Below, piece after piece: positions 1 through 7,648 of a stretch of 64,000 bases of DNA. Position numbers and translations under genes: made by a program. This DNA is from Virgibacillus_N oceani_A (lineage in GTDB: Bacteria > Bacillota > Bacilli > Bacillales > Amphibacillaceae): the NCBI GenBank assembly GCA_041521345.1, contig JBGOHB010000004.1; one strand, written 5' to 3'. Position 1 is the stretch's first letter. Every line of letters begins with the position of its first letter. Below the pieces are notes generated by a model. It saw only the letters and a list, made by a program, of their open reading frames with translations, was not told the DNA's origin and made no database searches.

Positions 1-1185
1 CGCCGCCTCCCCAATAACTAGTCCGCCTACTATGCCAATCGTCTGTCCTATAGTCTGCGGCAGCCGAGCACCCGCCTCCCGTAACAGTTCCATCGTAACA
101 GCCATGAGTAACGCTTCCACAAAAGCAGGAAAAGGAACGCCTTCTCTTGTTGCAGCAATGGAAAAGGCCAAGTCGGATGGAATCATTCCCTGATGATAGG
201 AAACTAAAGCTATATATAAAGCTGGTGCAAACAAGGCAATAAATGCAGCAAAATAGCGTAATATGCGAAGGAGTATCCCTATTTGCCACCGCTCATAATA
301 GTCTTCAGGTGACTGCAGAAGATTTCCCAGTGTTGTCGGCGCTATCAATACATATGGGGTTCCATCCAGTAGAATCGCAACTTTACCCTGCAGGATGGAT
401 GATGCCACCTTATCCGGCCGTTCCGTGTTATCCATCATTGGAAACGGGGTTAAAAAGCTATCCTGAAGCCAATGTTCAATTGCGCTAGATTCCAGGGCAC
501 TATCCGTATCAATCGTTTCGAGTCTCCGGTTTACTTCTTTTACAATAGCCGGATGAACGATGCCTTCTATATAGGTAACAACCAATTTTTTCTTCGCACG
601 GCGTCCTATCTTATGTCCTTTAAAACGAAGATTGGGATCATTAATCTCCCTGCGAATAAGCATCATGTTTGTTTGTATATTTTCGATAAATCCGTTTCTC
701 GGTCCGCGGATCAAGCTTTCTGACTCTGGTTCTTCAATCGCTCTCTTTTCCATTCCGGGCGTACTCATAACGAGTACTTCCATCACGCCATCAATAAAAA
801 GTACCGTACTGCCGGAAAGTAAAGCAATCGTCATATCATCCCATGTTGCTGCTTTCTCAATTTCACTGACGGAAATGATATTATTTTTTATTTCCTCAAG
901 CAGCAGGTTTTTATCAGATGGCATTTGTGTCTGATTAGAGATGATTTGGAGATTTTTAACAATATTTTTATTTACTAATTGGTTATCAACCATCCCATCT
1001 ATCAGGGCAATGGCATAACGGTGATTTTCTTCGCCTAAGGTGAGTTCCCGGACCACGAGGTCATCCGGCTCATCAAGCATTTTCTTAAGGTTATCCAGGT
1101 TTTCATCCAGGCTTTGGTCCAGTTCTGCAGAGAAAGCATCTTCCGCCTGTTGATTTTGTTTTTTTTTAAGTGTACGTCTTTTCAA
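1..1185 (-). CDS. Spore germination receptor A-subunit (GerA family), 3' end outside window
   Basis: The minus strand reads open for 395 codons from a TTG start (MKRRTLKKKQNQQAED...) with AGGTGA about 8 nt upstream, and runs off the left edge. It has the GerA-family layout: a charged cytoplasmic N-terminal domain (motifs ALIDGMVDNQ, VLFIDGVMEVLVMSTPG, ESLIRGPRNGF) and then the first membrane segments (about residue 325 on, ending GLVIGEAA). GerA-family A-subunits sit in the spore inner membrane and act in nutrient germinant sensing with B and C subunits, which would lie beyond the window. It is transcribed divergently from the DUF3231 genes. Which receptor it is cannot be told. Confidence 0.9.
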   Translation of the reverse strand, partial: MKRRTLKKKQNQQAEDAFSAELDQSLDENLDNLKKMLDEPDDLVVRELTLGEENHRYAIALIDGMVDNQLVNKNIVKNLQIISNQTQMPSDKNLLLEEIKNNIISVSEIEKAATWDDMTIALLSGSTVLFIDGVMEVLVMSTPGMEKRAIEEPESESLIRGPRNGFIENIQTNMMLIRREINDPNLRFKGHKIGRRAKKKLVVTYIEGIVHPAIVKEVNRRLETIDTDSALESSAIEHWLQDSFLTPFPMMDNTERPDKVASSILQGKVAILLDGTPYVLIAPTTLGNLLQSPEDYYERWQIGILLRILRYFAAFIALFAPALYIALVSYHQGMIPSDLAFSIAATREGVPFPAFVEALLMAVTMELLREAGARLPQTIGQTIGIVGGLVIGEAA

Positions 1186-1277
1186 TGCGTTTCACCTGCC
1201 GTGGTCACATATAAAATTATTTTCCGCTTTCCTTCTTTTGCCCTTGTTTAATTATTTTATACAAATGTATAAGTTCC

Positions 1278-1306
1278 GTATAAACGGCGATGTTATTTAC
1301 ATACTA
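1278..1306 (+). promoter_or_regulatory. Possible sigma-G (forespore) promoter
   Basis: GTATA (1278-1282) and CATACTA (1300-1306) are 17 nt apart. They match the forespore sigma-G consensus (GHATR, about 18 nt, CATWHTA) about 50 nt before the DUF3231 start. The germination gene next door makes forespore expression plausible. This is a pattern match only. Confidence 0.4.
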
Positions 1307-1356
1307 AGCAGGAATGTTCCAATCTCAAACAATCCTAATTAAGGAGGTCACATTCT

Positions 1357-2364
1357 ATGGAAAATAACACCCCATTAACAGCGGCAGAGCTTAGTCAAAT
1401 CTGGGGATCTTATATGGATGCCAGTTTAATGACAGCTGTATATTCCTATTTCAGTGAGAAAACAGAGGATGAGGAAATACAACCGGTTATTCAAGAAGCT
1501 TTGGATTTGTCGGAAAACCATGCGATAGTACTAAAGGAATTTTTCGAAGCTGAAAACCATCCTGTACCTGTCGGGTTTACAGATGAAGATGTGAATACAG
1601 ATGCACCTAGGCTATATACGGATGGTTATATGCTTCAGCATGCATTACAGTTAGGAACGCTTGGTATGGCTGAATCAACTGTATCAATCGGAATGACTGC
1701 ACGGGAGGATATATATGATTATTTCAAGCAGGCGCACAAGGACTTTAACCAATTACATGAGCATGCCACGAAGGTAGCACTTCTTAAAGGAACCTACCTG
1801 CGTCCGCCAATCATACCTGCTCCAAAGGAAGTGGATTTTGTAAAAAAGCAAAGCTTTATAACCGGCTTTTTTGGGGAGCGGAGACCATTGCTGGCACCGG
1901 AAGCCGCCAATTTATACTCCAATATACAACGAAATTCATTAGGCATTTCAACGTTAACAGGATTTAGCCAAGTAGCAAAATCAGATAAAGTAACATCTTA
2001 TATACTGCGTGGTATAGATATTGCCAAAAAACATATCGCGATATTTAACGATGTCATGCAGGAAAGTGATGTACCTGTACCAGCGGGGTCTGATGCAGGT
2101 GTTACAGATGAAGCGGCAGTATCCCCTTTTTCCGATAAATTAATGATGTATCTTACGACAGGTATGGTCACACTTGGCATTGCCTTTTATGGAGCAAGTA
2201 TAACGGCAAATATACGAAGAGATATTGCCTCTCATTTTATTCGTCTCAGCGGGGAAATCCTTTTATATTCAGAGGACGGTGCAAATTTAATGATTGATAA
2301 TGAATGGGCAGAAGAGCCACCGCGAATGGTGGACCGGGATGAATTGGCTAAAGGACATAAATGA
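1357..2364 (+). CDS. DUF3231 family protein, copy 1
   Basis: 335 aa preceded by AAGGAGG. The protein has two homologous halves (ELSQIWGSYMDAS... and LYSNIQRNSLGIS...), each predicted to be a helical bundle, the usual architecture of DUF3231 proteins of spore formers. Shared signatures are HPVPVGF, FVKKQSF.TGFFGERRPLL and a C-terminal DGANLMIDNEWAEEPP. No signal peptide is seen. The ferritin-like or HHE-like four-helix fold sometimes suggested for the family is not evident from metal ligands here, and its role is unknown. It is the first gene of a three-gene unit with a paralogue and a membrane protein. Confidence 0.85.
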   Translation: MENNTPLTAAELSQIWGSYMDASLMTAVYSYFSEKTEDEEIQPVIQEALDLSENHAIVLKEFFEAENHPVPVGFTDEDVNTDAPRLYTDGYMLQHALQLGTLGMAESTVSIGMTAREDIYDYFKQAHKDFNQLHEHATKVALLKGTYLRPPIIPAPKEVDFVKKQSFITGFFGERRPLLAPEAANLYSNIQRNSLGISTLTGFSQVAKSDKVTSYILRGIDIAKKHIAIFNDVMQESDVPVPAGSDAGVTDEAAVSPFSDKLMMYLTTGMVTLGIAFYGASITANIRRDIASHFIRLSGEILLYSEDGANLMIDNEWAEEPPRMVDRDELAKGHK

Positions 2365-2378
2365 AAGGAGCAAGATGA

Positions 2379-3386
2379 ATGACAACAAATAAGGATCATA
2401 TTGAATTAACAGCAGGAGAAATTTCTTCACTGTGGACTTCCTACCAAAGTGACACATCAGCCATTTGCGGTATAAAGCATTTTCTCATTCATGTAGAAGA
2501 TGAGCAAATTCGTGACATTCTTCAGGAAACATTAACCTTAATGGAGGAACATATTCAAGCAATAACCGACTTTTTTAAAAAAGAAGGGCACCCTGTCCCA
2601 CAAGGGTTTACCAGCCAAGATGTAGACTTGAGCGCACCTCGTCTTTTCTCAGATAAGCTGTACCTAGAATATATTTTAAATATGACGAATATAGAACTTG
2701 TTATTTATTCGAACGCCCTTATCGCTGCTGTACGGAAAGATGTTATTGACTATTACTCTGAAGTTTTAACAGCAACGAAAGATCTGCATATGAAATCAAA
2801 GAAGCTGTCTATAGAAAAAGGGATTTATATACGTGAGCCACATATTCCAAAACCGACACAAATTGACTTTATAAAGAAACAAAGTTTTCTGGCAGGCTGG
2901 TTTGCAGATAGGAGACCGTTGCTTGGGGCTGAAATCACGAATCTTGTGTTTCATGCAAGACGAAATGCACTGGGACATGCTGTGATGACCGGATTTAGTC
3001 AAGTGGCGAAAACAAAGGAAGTAAGGCGCTATTTCGAAAGAGGCCTGAATATCTCTGGAAAACACTTAGAGATTTTTGGAACTATTTTAAGTGAGGAAAA
3101 TTTAGCAAATGGTACGCAATTAATGACGTCAGATGTTACCAATTCTACTACCTCCCCTTTTTCGGAGAAATTAATGATGACTTTTACTATTACACTTATC
3201 GCATCCGCCATCGGTCAGTATGGTGTTGCTGCAGCAGTCAGTCCAAGGCGGGATTTAGGTGCGCATTATTCACGTTTAATATTGGAAGTAACTAATTATG
3301 CTGATGACGGGGCAAACATTTTAATTGACCATGGGTGGATGGAACAGCCTCCAATGGCACCCGACAGAAACGATTTGGCGAAGTAA
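2379..3386 (+). CDS. DUF3231 family protein, copy 2
   Basis: 335 aa, the same length as copy 1 and clearly a tandem paralogue: both share HPVPQGF, FIKKQSFLAGWFADRRPLLG, GFSQVAK and the DDGANILIDHGWMEQPP tail. The start has AAAGGAG 9 nt upstream and lies 14 nt after the stop of copy 1, so the two are probably co-transcribed. Divergence between copies is moderate, so the duplication is not recent. Function is unknown; the neighbourhood suggests sporulation. Confidence 0.85.
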   Translation: MTTNKDHIELTAGEISSLWTSYQSDTSAICGIKHFLIHVEDEQIRDILQETLTLMEEHIQAITDFFKKEGHPVPQGFTSQDVDLSAPRLFSDKLYLEYILNMTNIELVIYSNALIAAVRKDVIDYYSEVLTATKDLHMKSKKLSIEKGIYIREPHIPKPTQIDFIKKQSFLAGWFADRRPLLGAEITNLVFHARRNALGHAVMTGFSQVAKTKEVRRYFERGLNISGKHLEIFGTILSEENLANGTQLMTSDVTNSTTSPFSEKLMMTFTITLIASAIGQYGVAAAVSPRRDLGAHYSRLILEVTNYADDGANILIDHGWMEQPPMAPDRNDLAK

Positions 3387-3884
3387 ATGGAGAAGAAAGT
3401 GAATCAAAAAAGTAAAAAATTAGAGGCTGTCCTATGGAGTGTTGCCCTGCCAGGATTCGCACAGCTTCTAAATCAAAAATATATAAAAGGACTTTTTTTA
3501 GTTGTTTTGGAAATCTTAGTTAATGTCATGGGAAATTTTAATCGCATTATTATACTTAGCTTCAATATGGAAATTGAAAAAGCGATTGCCGAGACGAATT
3601 ACCTATGGCTGATGTTTTATCCTTGTTTATATTTTTTCGCCATATGGGATGCGTACAAGGATGCCGGTGGTGGACAAAAACCTTTTGCATACCTGCCACT
3701 AGTTTTTTCTGCCTATTTTGTCACAATTGGTTTAATTTTTTCTCCAGGGTTTACATTATTTGGATATTTAATCGGTCCAATGTGGCTGCCGATCATGTTT
3801 CTTCCTATTGGATTGGCGATTGGTGGGTTGATTCGGTGGATTTTATTAAAAGTATATATGAATGAAGCAGGGAAGGCTTCATAA
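3387..3884 (+). CDS. Small multi-pass membrane protein (TM2/DUF5683-like)
   Basis: 165 aa with four likely membrane segments. Near the N-terminus ALPGFAQLLNQKYIKGLFL resembles the P-G-x-G-Q-x-x-N...KG motif of TM2/DUF5683-type proteins. The ATG follows the stop of the DUF3231 gene directly (TAAATG), suggesting translational coupling. A GTG 12 nt further on (3399) has a better-placed GGAGAAG and could be the real start. Role unknown. Confidence 0.7.
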   Translation: MEKKVNQKSKKLEAVLWSVALPGFAQLLNQKYIKGLFLVVLEILVNVMGNFNRIIILSFNMEIEKAIAETNYLWLMFYPCLYFFAIWDAYKDAGGGQKPFAYLPLVFSAYFVTIGLIFSPGFTLFGYLIGPMWLPIMFLPIGLAIGGLIRWILLKVYMNEAGKAS

Positions 3885-3949
3885 AAGTACTCTCGATGTT
3901 TGTTTCTGCATTAGGGAGTATTTTTTATTGGGACACAGGGAACATTTTG

Positions 3950-4062
3950 CGTGCGGTCGAGCAAATGTCGGTTTTCCGATTGTTTGTACGAGCGACTTTT
4001 GCGGTTGACGAGCAACTTCTGCGGGGTAATGAGCAACTATCACCGTTGACGAGCAACTTCTA
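3950..4062. repeat. Intergenic short repeats around GACGAGCAACTTCT
   Basis: In the gap between the membrane protein and the FMN reductase, GTTGACGAGCAACTTCT occurs twice (about 4003 and 4047), with degenerate versions CGAGCAAATGTC, CGAGCGACTTTT and TGAGCAACTATC between and before. Spacing is roughly 20-25 nt. No ORF or hairpin explains them. Confidence 0.5.
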
Positions 4063-4139
4063 ACCTTGCTTTAACACCATGATTAATTATACCATTTTCG
4101 GGAATAGGACTTATAGGATTTTAGAGAGGAGTGTTATTC

Positions 4140-4754
4140 TTGAAAGCTGTTATTTTAAATTGTTCTTTAAAACCTTCAGATGAAGAATCGAATACAGATG
4201 CTTTAATTAAAAAGTTTATTTCTACGTTTGATAAAAAAAACGTGGAATCGGAAGTGATACGGGTGGCTGATTATTCGGTTGGATATGGTATCACGGACTA
4301 CACCGGTCCCGGAGATGAATGGCCAAATATTTTAGCGAAAATAAAAGAGGCTGACATTCTGTTGTTCGGCAGTCCAGTATGGCTTGGGGAAAAAAGCAGT
4401 ATTTCCAAACTGGTGCTGGAGCGTTTAAACGGATCCGGAGGTGAGACGAATCAAAAAGGACAGCCGATTTTTTATAATAAAGTGGCAGGGGCTGTTGTTA
4501 CAGGGAATGAAGACGGTGCTAAAAACGCAGCTGGCGATATAATATTCGGACTCGCCCAGCTTGGTTTCGTTATCCCGCCAAATGCTCTCGCATACTGGGT
4601 TGGAGATGCAGGCCCAGGGCCGTCCTATATTGAGGCAGAAGGATACAAAAGTGATTTCACACAAGAGAATGCTACGATGGCCAGCCATAACCTTGTTCAT
4701 TTGGCTGAAATGTTCCAGGAGCATCCAATTCCAACAGAGGGAAATGCTTCATAA
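4140..4754 (+). CDS. NAD(P)H-dependent FMN reductase / flavodoxin-like oxidoreductase
   Basis: 204 aa from a TTG start at 4140 (MKAVILNCSLKPS), which has AGAGAGGAG 8 nt upstream; a GTG at 4131 would sit inside that RBS. The N-terminal strand followed by NCSLKPSDEESNTDAL fits the FMN-phosphate loop of the flavodoxin_2/FMN_red fold. ILLFGSPVWLGEKSS is the second flavin-contact loop and GAVVTGNEDGAKN the third. The protein is cytosolic and would pass electrons from NAD(P)H through FMN; the substrate is unknown. It appears monocistronic. Confidence 0.8.
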   Translation: MKAVILNCSLKPSDEESNTDALIKKFISTFDKKNVESEVIRVADYSVGYGITDYTGPGDEWPNILAKIKEADILLFGSPVWLGEKSSISKLVLERLNGSGGETNQKGQPIFYNKVAGAVVTGNEDGAKNAAGDIIFGLAQLGFVIPPNALAYWVGDAGPGPSYIEAEGYKSDFTQENATMASHNLVHLAEMFQEHPIPTEGNAS

Positions 4755-4891
4755 TTCATTTAATTCTAAGGAGTATCCTGGCAGCACTCTTTTTTTGGTG
4801 GTTGACTTTCATGATGACAACTATTTTGACAAATTTCAGGATAAACTGCACAATGAATGATAATTACATTTCGCAGAAAAAGGTGAATTGC

Positions 4892-5551
4892 ATGCGTGTG
4901 GCTATATTTGATTTTGACGGTACATTATATAAAAATGAAACTTTCCCAGTTTTAATGAAGCATTTAAAAAATCATCCCCGCTACCATAATCGGTATAAAC
5001 GATTTTTCCGTACCATTCTTCCTCCCTACATCGGCTATAAGCTAAAAGTTTATCCGGAGCATAAAATGAGGGAGCGTTCCATGCAAATTTATTTGTCTTC
5101 TTTACATAATTTATCTTCGGAAGAGGTTTACCTATTTTTTAGAGAGCTGGCTGACCAAATGAAAAATGATTTTAATGCCACCGTAATCGAACAGTTGGAA
5201 CACCATGTGGAAATGGGGGATACTATCATGATTGTTTCTGGAGCGTTTACACCTTTGTTGGAAGAGGCCACAAAACATTATACTATTGATAAAATTATCG
5301 GTACAGAAGTTCCTTTTGCGGATAATAAGTTTGACAGCTCAGCATCTATTTATCATATTCAAGGAGCGCGTAAAAAAGAAAAGATTCAGCATGCGCTGGA
5401 GGGTGCGGATATTGATTGGGATAATAGCTACGCTTATGCAGACAGCTATTCGGATTTGTCTGTACTGGAATTAGTGGGAAACCCGGTTGCTGTACAACCC
5501 GAGCCACGTTTAAAAACAGTGGCAGAAGAGCGCAAATGGGAAACTATATAA
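4892..5551 (+). CDS. HAD-superfamily (IB, SerB-like) phosphatase
   Basis: 219 aa from ATG 4892, preceded by AAGGTGA. HAD motif I is at the very N-terminus (FDFDGTLY), motif II is IVSGAF, and motif IV is YADSYSDLSVLELVGNPVAV. This is the HAD-IB arrangement with a helical cap (residues about 15-95). Such enzymes hydrolyse small phosphomonoesters; the substrate is not predictable here. An upstream in-frame extension has no RBS and was not used. Confidence 0.85.
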   Translation: MRVAIFDFDGTLYKNETFPVLMKHLKNHPRYHNRYKRFFRTILPPYIGYKLKVYPEHKMRERSMQIYLSSLHNLSSEEVYLFFRELADQMKNDFNATVIEQLEHHVEMGDTIMIVSGAFTPLLEEATKHYTIDKIIGTEVPFADNKFDSSASIYHIQGARKKEKIQHALEGADIDWDNSYAYADSYSDLSVLELVGNPVAVQPEPRLKTVAEERKWETI

Positions 5552-5568
5552 TTTTTGAAGCAAATTAA

Positions 5569-5606
5569 ATGTCTGTATCCTTACAAAAGGTGTACAGACA
5601 TTTTTT
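5569..5606 (+). terminator. Rho-independent terminator
   Basis: ATGTCTGTA pairs with TACAGACAT across a 13-nt loop and is followed by TTTTTT. It lies 18 nt after the HAD phosphatase stop. Confidence 0.8.
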
Positions 5607-5880
5607 ATCAAATATATTCGGAAATTCCATATTTACGACTAAATTGAACAGATTTAAACATACGCCCGGACACCCATCACTGTGTGTGGGCGTTATTTAT
5701 CAAAAAATAGCCGTGGAAATGGGGCAAAAACCGGGTCCCTGCATTCGAGAAGCATCTGGCACCCTCTATCCCCCCGCACACATCCCCCCGAAATGCAGAA
5801 TTTTCTATGTTAATGCGAATATACAGTGAATTATTTGACCATAATACCAATTATACGAAAAAAATAAGGAAGTGTTGGAT

Positions 5881-6768
5881 ATGAAAAAAATCCTGTTATT
5901 AACAGTAATGCTTACTTCACCAATGGTTTTTACTGCATGTGGCGGGGAGGATGAAAGTCCGGTAGATGATGATACAAACCCAAATGAGGATATGGAAAGC
6001 CAGGAAGCGCTGAGTACAATGAATGACATGGTGAATCAAATGGAAGAGTTGGACTATACGATGCTTGATTTTGATGTGTATTATGCTGATACTGAATTTG
6101 AAGGCAAAATCAAGAAAGATGATAATATCATCGAATCAGAGTTTTATGATCCGTTTAATGGTGAAGAAGAACGCCGTGGTGGTGCTGCTTTTCATGCGTT
6201 GTTTCCTATTGTGCAAGACATACAATTGGATGAAGAAATGACAGATGAGGAAGCCATCACAATTTCACTAGAAGCTTTTGACATACCTGATAACTTTTTG
6301 AGGGCTCAATTACAAGTAATCTTTAACGATGGTACTGAAAGAACCTTCGAAGTAATGGAAGATGAAAGCCAGGTAAATCATAACAATCCAAACCTGGATG
6401 TGGCAGCGATGAGTATGATGAATGACATGGTGAACCAAATGGCAGAGTTGGACTACACAATGCTTGACCTTGATGTCTATTATGCTGACACAGAATTTGA
6501 AGGCAAAATCAAGAAGGATGGTAATATCATTGAATCAGAGTTTTATGATTCATTCAACGGTCAAAATGAACGTGATTCCGCTGCTTTTGTGGCTCTGTTT
6601 CCTATAGTGGAAGACTTGCAATTAGATGCAGAAATGACAGATGAGGAAGCCATCGCAACCTCACTTGAAGCTTTTGACATACCTGATAATTATTTAAAGG
6701 CTAAATTACAAGTGATTTTTAATGATGGTACTGAAAAAAATTACGAAATACTGCAGAATGAATTTTAA
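5881..6768 (+). CDS. YusW-like lipoprotein with two tandem domains
   Basis: 295 aa from ATG 5881 with AAGGAAG 8 nt upstream. A lipoprotein signal (MKKILLLTVMLTSPMVFTAC, Cys20) is followed by an acidic linker. Two domains follow, about residues 44-165 and 178-295, that are nearly copies of each other: both carry MNDMVNQM.ELDYTMLD, YYADTEFEGKIKKD, AFDIPDN and VIFNDGTE. They resemble the YusW family, normally a single-domain protein. It is probably anchored on the outer face of the membrane. The acidity fits a halophile. Function unknown. Confidence 0.75.
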   Translation: MKKILLLTVMLTSPMVFTACGGEDESPVDDDTNPNEDMESQEALSTMNDMVNQMEELDYTMLDFDVYYADTEFEGKIKKDDNIIESEFYDPFNGEEERRGGAAFHALFPIVQDIQLDEEMTDEEAITISLEAFDIPDNFLRAQLQVIFNDGTERTFEVMEDESQVNHNNPNLDVAAMSMMNDMVNQMAELDYTMLDLDVYYADTEFEGKIKKDGNIIESEFYDSFNGQNERDSAAFVALFPIVEDLQLDAEMTDEEAIATSLEAFDIPDNYLKAKLQVIFNDGTEKNYEILQNEF

Positions 6769-6796
6769 AAAATGTTGGTTGAAATAACATTTTTCA

Positions 6797-6830
6797 GGCA
6801 TGAAAATCAGTTGATTTTTATGCTTTTTTC
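6797..6830 (+). terminator. Rho-independent terminator
   Basis: GCATGAAAATC-agtt-GATTTTTATGC followed by TTTTTTC, 30 nt downstream of the YusW-like gene. Confidence 0.75.
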
Positions 6831-6959
6831 TTTTCCCTCAATTGTTGGCAAAAAAATTAGATGTCACCCAATCTTAAGGTGACAGCCTTTTGTACTTATG
6901 AGTGAAAGTGATTTTTAAATTTATCTGTAGAAAAATAGGGGCTTAATATACTGAACCAA

Positions 6960-7453
6960 CTATTTTTCCAACTTAGCTATTATTTCTTTTACTTCGGCTT
7001 CCGATAGTCCTGAATTCTTTACAATGAGATCCAGTTCTAATCCTTCATTCATAGCATTTCGAACAAATTATATTTTGTCTTCTTTCCGTCCTTCTTCTTT
7101 TCCTTCTTTTCTCAAGACTTCTGCTAAAGTCATCAGCAATTCGCTTCCTTCTGAATAGGTTCTTTCCAATTTATGAATGACTTCATTTGCATCTTTTTCC
7201 GTAAAATTGTCTCTGGCATGGAATATATACCTTATTAACGTTTCAAAATATTTTATACCCGTTTCTCTGTCTACTAATTCTTGCAGGTACTCTGCTGCTT
7301 TTAAAATAGAGGCCTTAAGCTCCTCATCGTTCTTAGTAAATATATCTCTCAAGATGGTGAGCACGATTCCCAGTTGTGCTTCCCCTTTAATATCCTCATC
7401 ACTGTATTTTGATAGGTCGTACAACAAACATTCATAATCCAGGATGAATCGTT
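6960..7453 (-). pseudogene. Rpn/PD-(D/E)XK transposase-family nuclease remnant
   Basis: The minus strand encodes only the C-terminal half of a Rpn-family (TIGR01784) protein: the typical ILDYECLLYDLSKYSDEDIKG stretch opens right after a stop, so the catalytic N-terminal half is missing. A TAA then interrupts the tail after RKEDKI, and the same frame resumes with FVRNAMNEGLELDLIVKNSG...AKLEK. The start is lost and a nonsense codon is present, so it is not functional. These proteins are mobile-element-like and decay often. Confidence 0.75.
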
Positions 7454-7602
7454 GTTAAAAAATTATACCTTATTTTAATCCTGTTGTCTGTATGAAATAT
7501 CATTTTAAAGGCTATAAATTGCCCTATCTAAAATATATTCCCTGTATTTACCTCTCTTATTATAAGATTATTTTTCCGGCACAAGGGCAAATTATAGAAA
7601 AC

Positions 7603-7632
7603 TTGACAGAAAAAACAAACGCTCATTATTTA
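7603..7632 (+). promoter_or_regulatory. Candidate sigma-A promoter of the PQQ dehydrogenase
   Basis: TTGACA at 7603-7608 with TATTTA at 7627-7632 (18-nt spacer), just upstream of the RBS. The -35 is perfect; the -10 is weak and partly overlaps the expected start region. Confidence 0.35.
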
Positions 7633-7648
7633 TAGAAAGGTGTTGACT

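Noticed and set aside
5569..5829. 86-codon ORF after the HAD phosphatase
   Set aside because: Its start lies inside a strong terminator hairpin and its composition is not protein-like.
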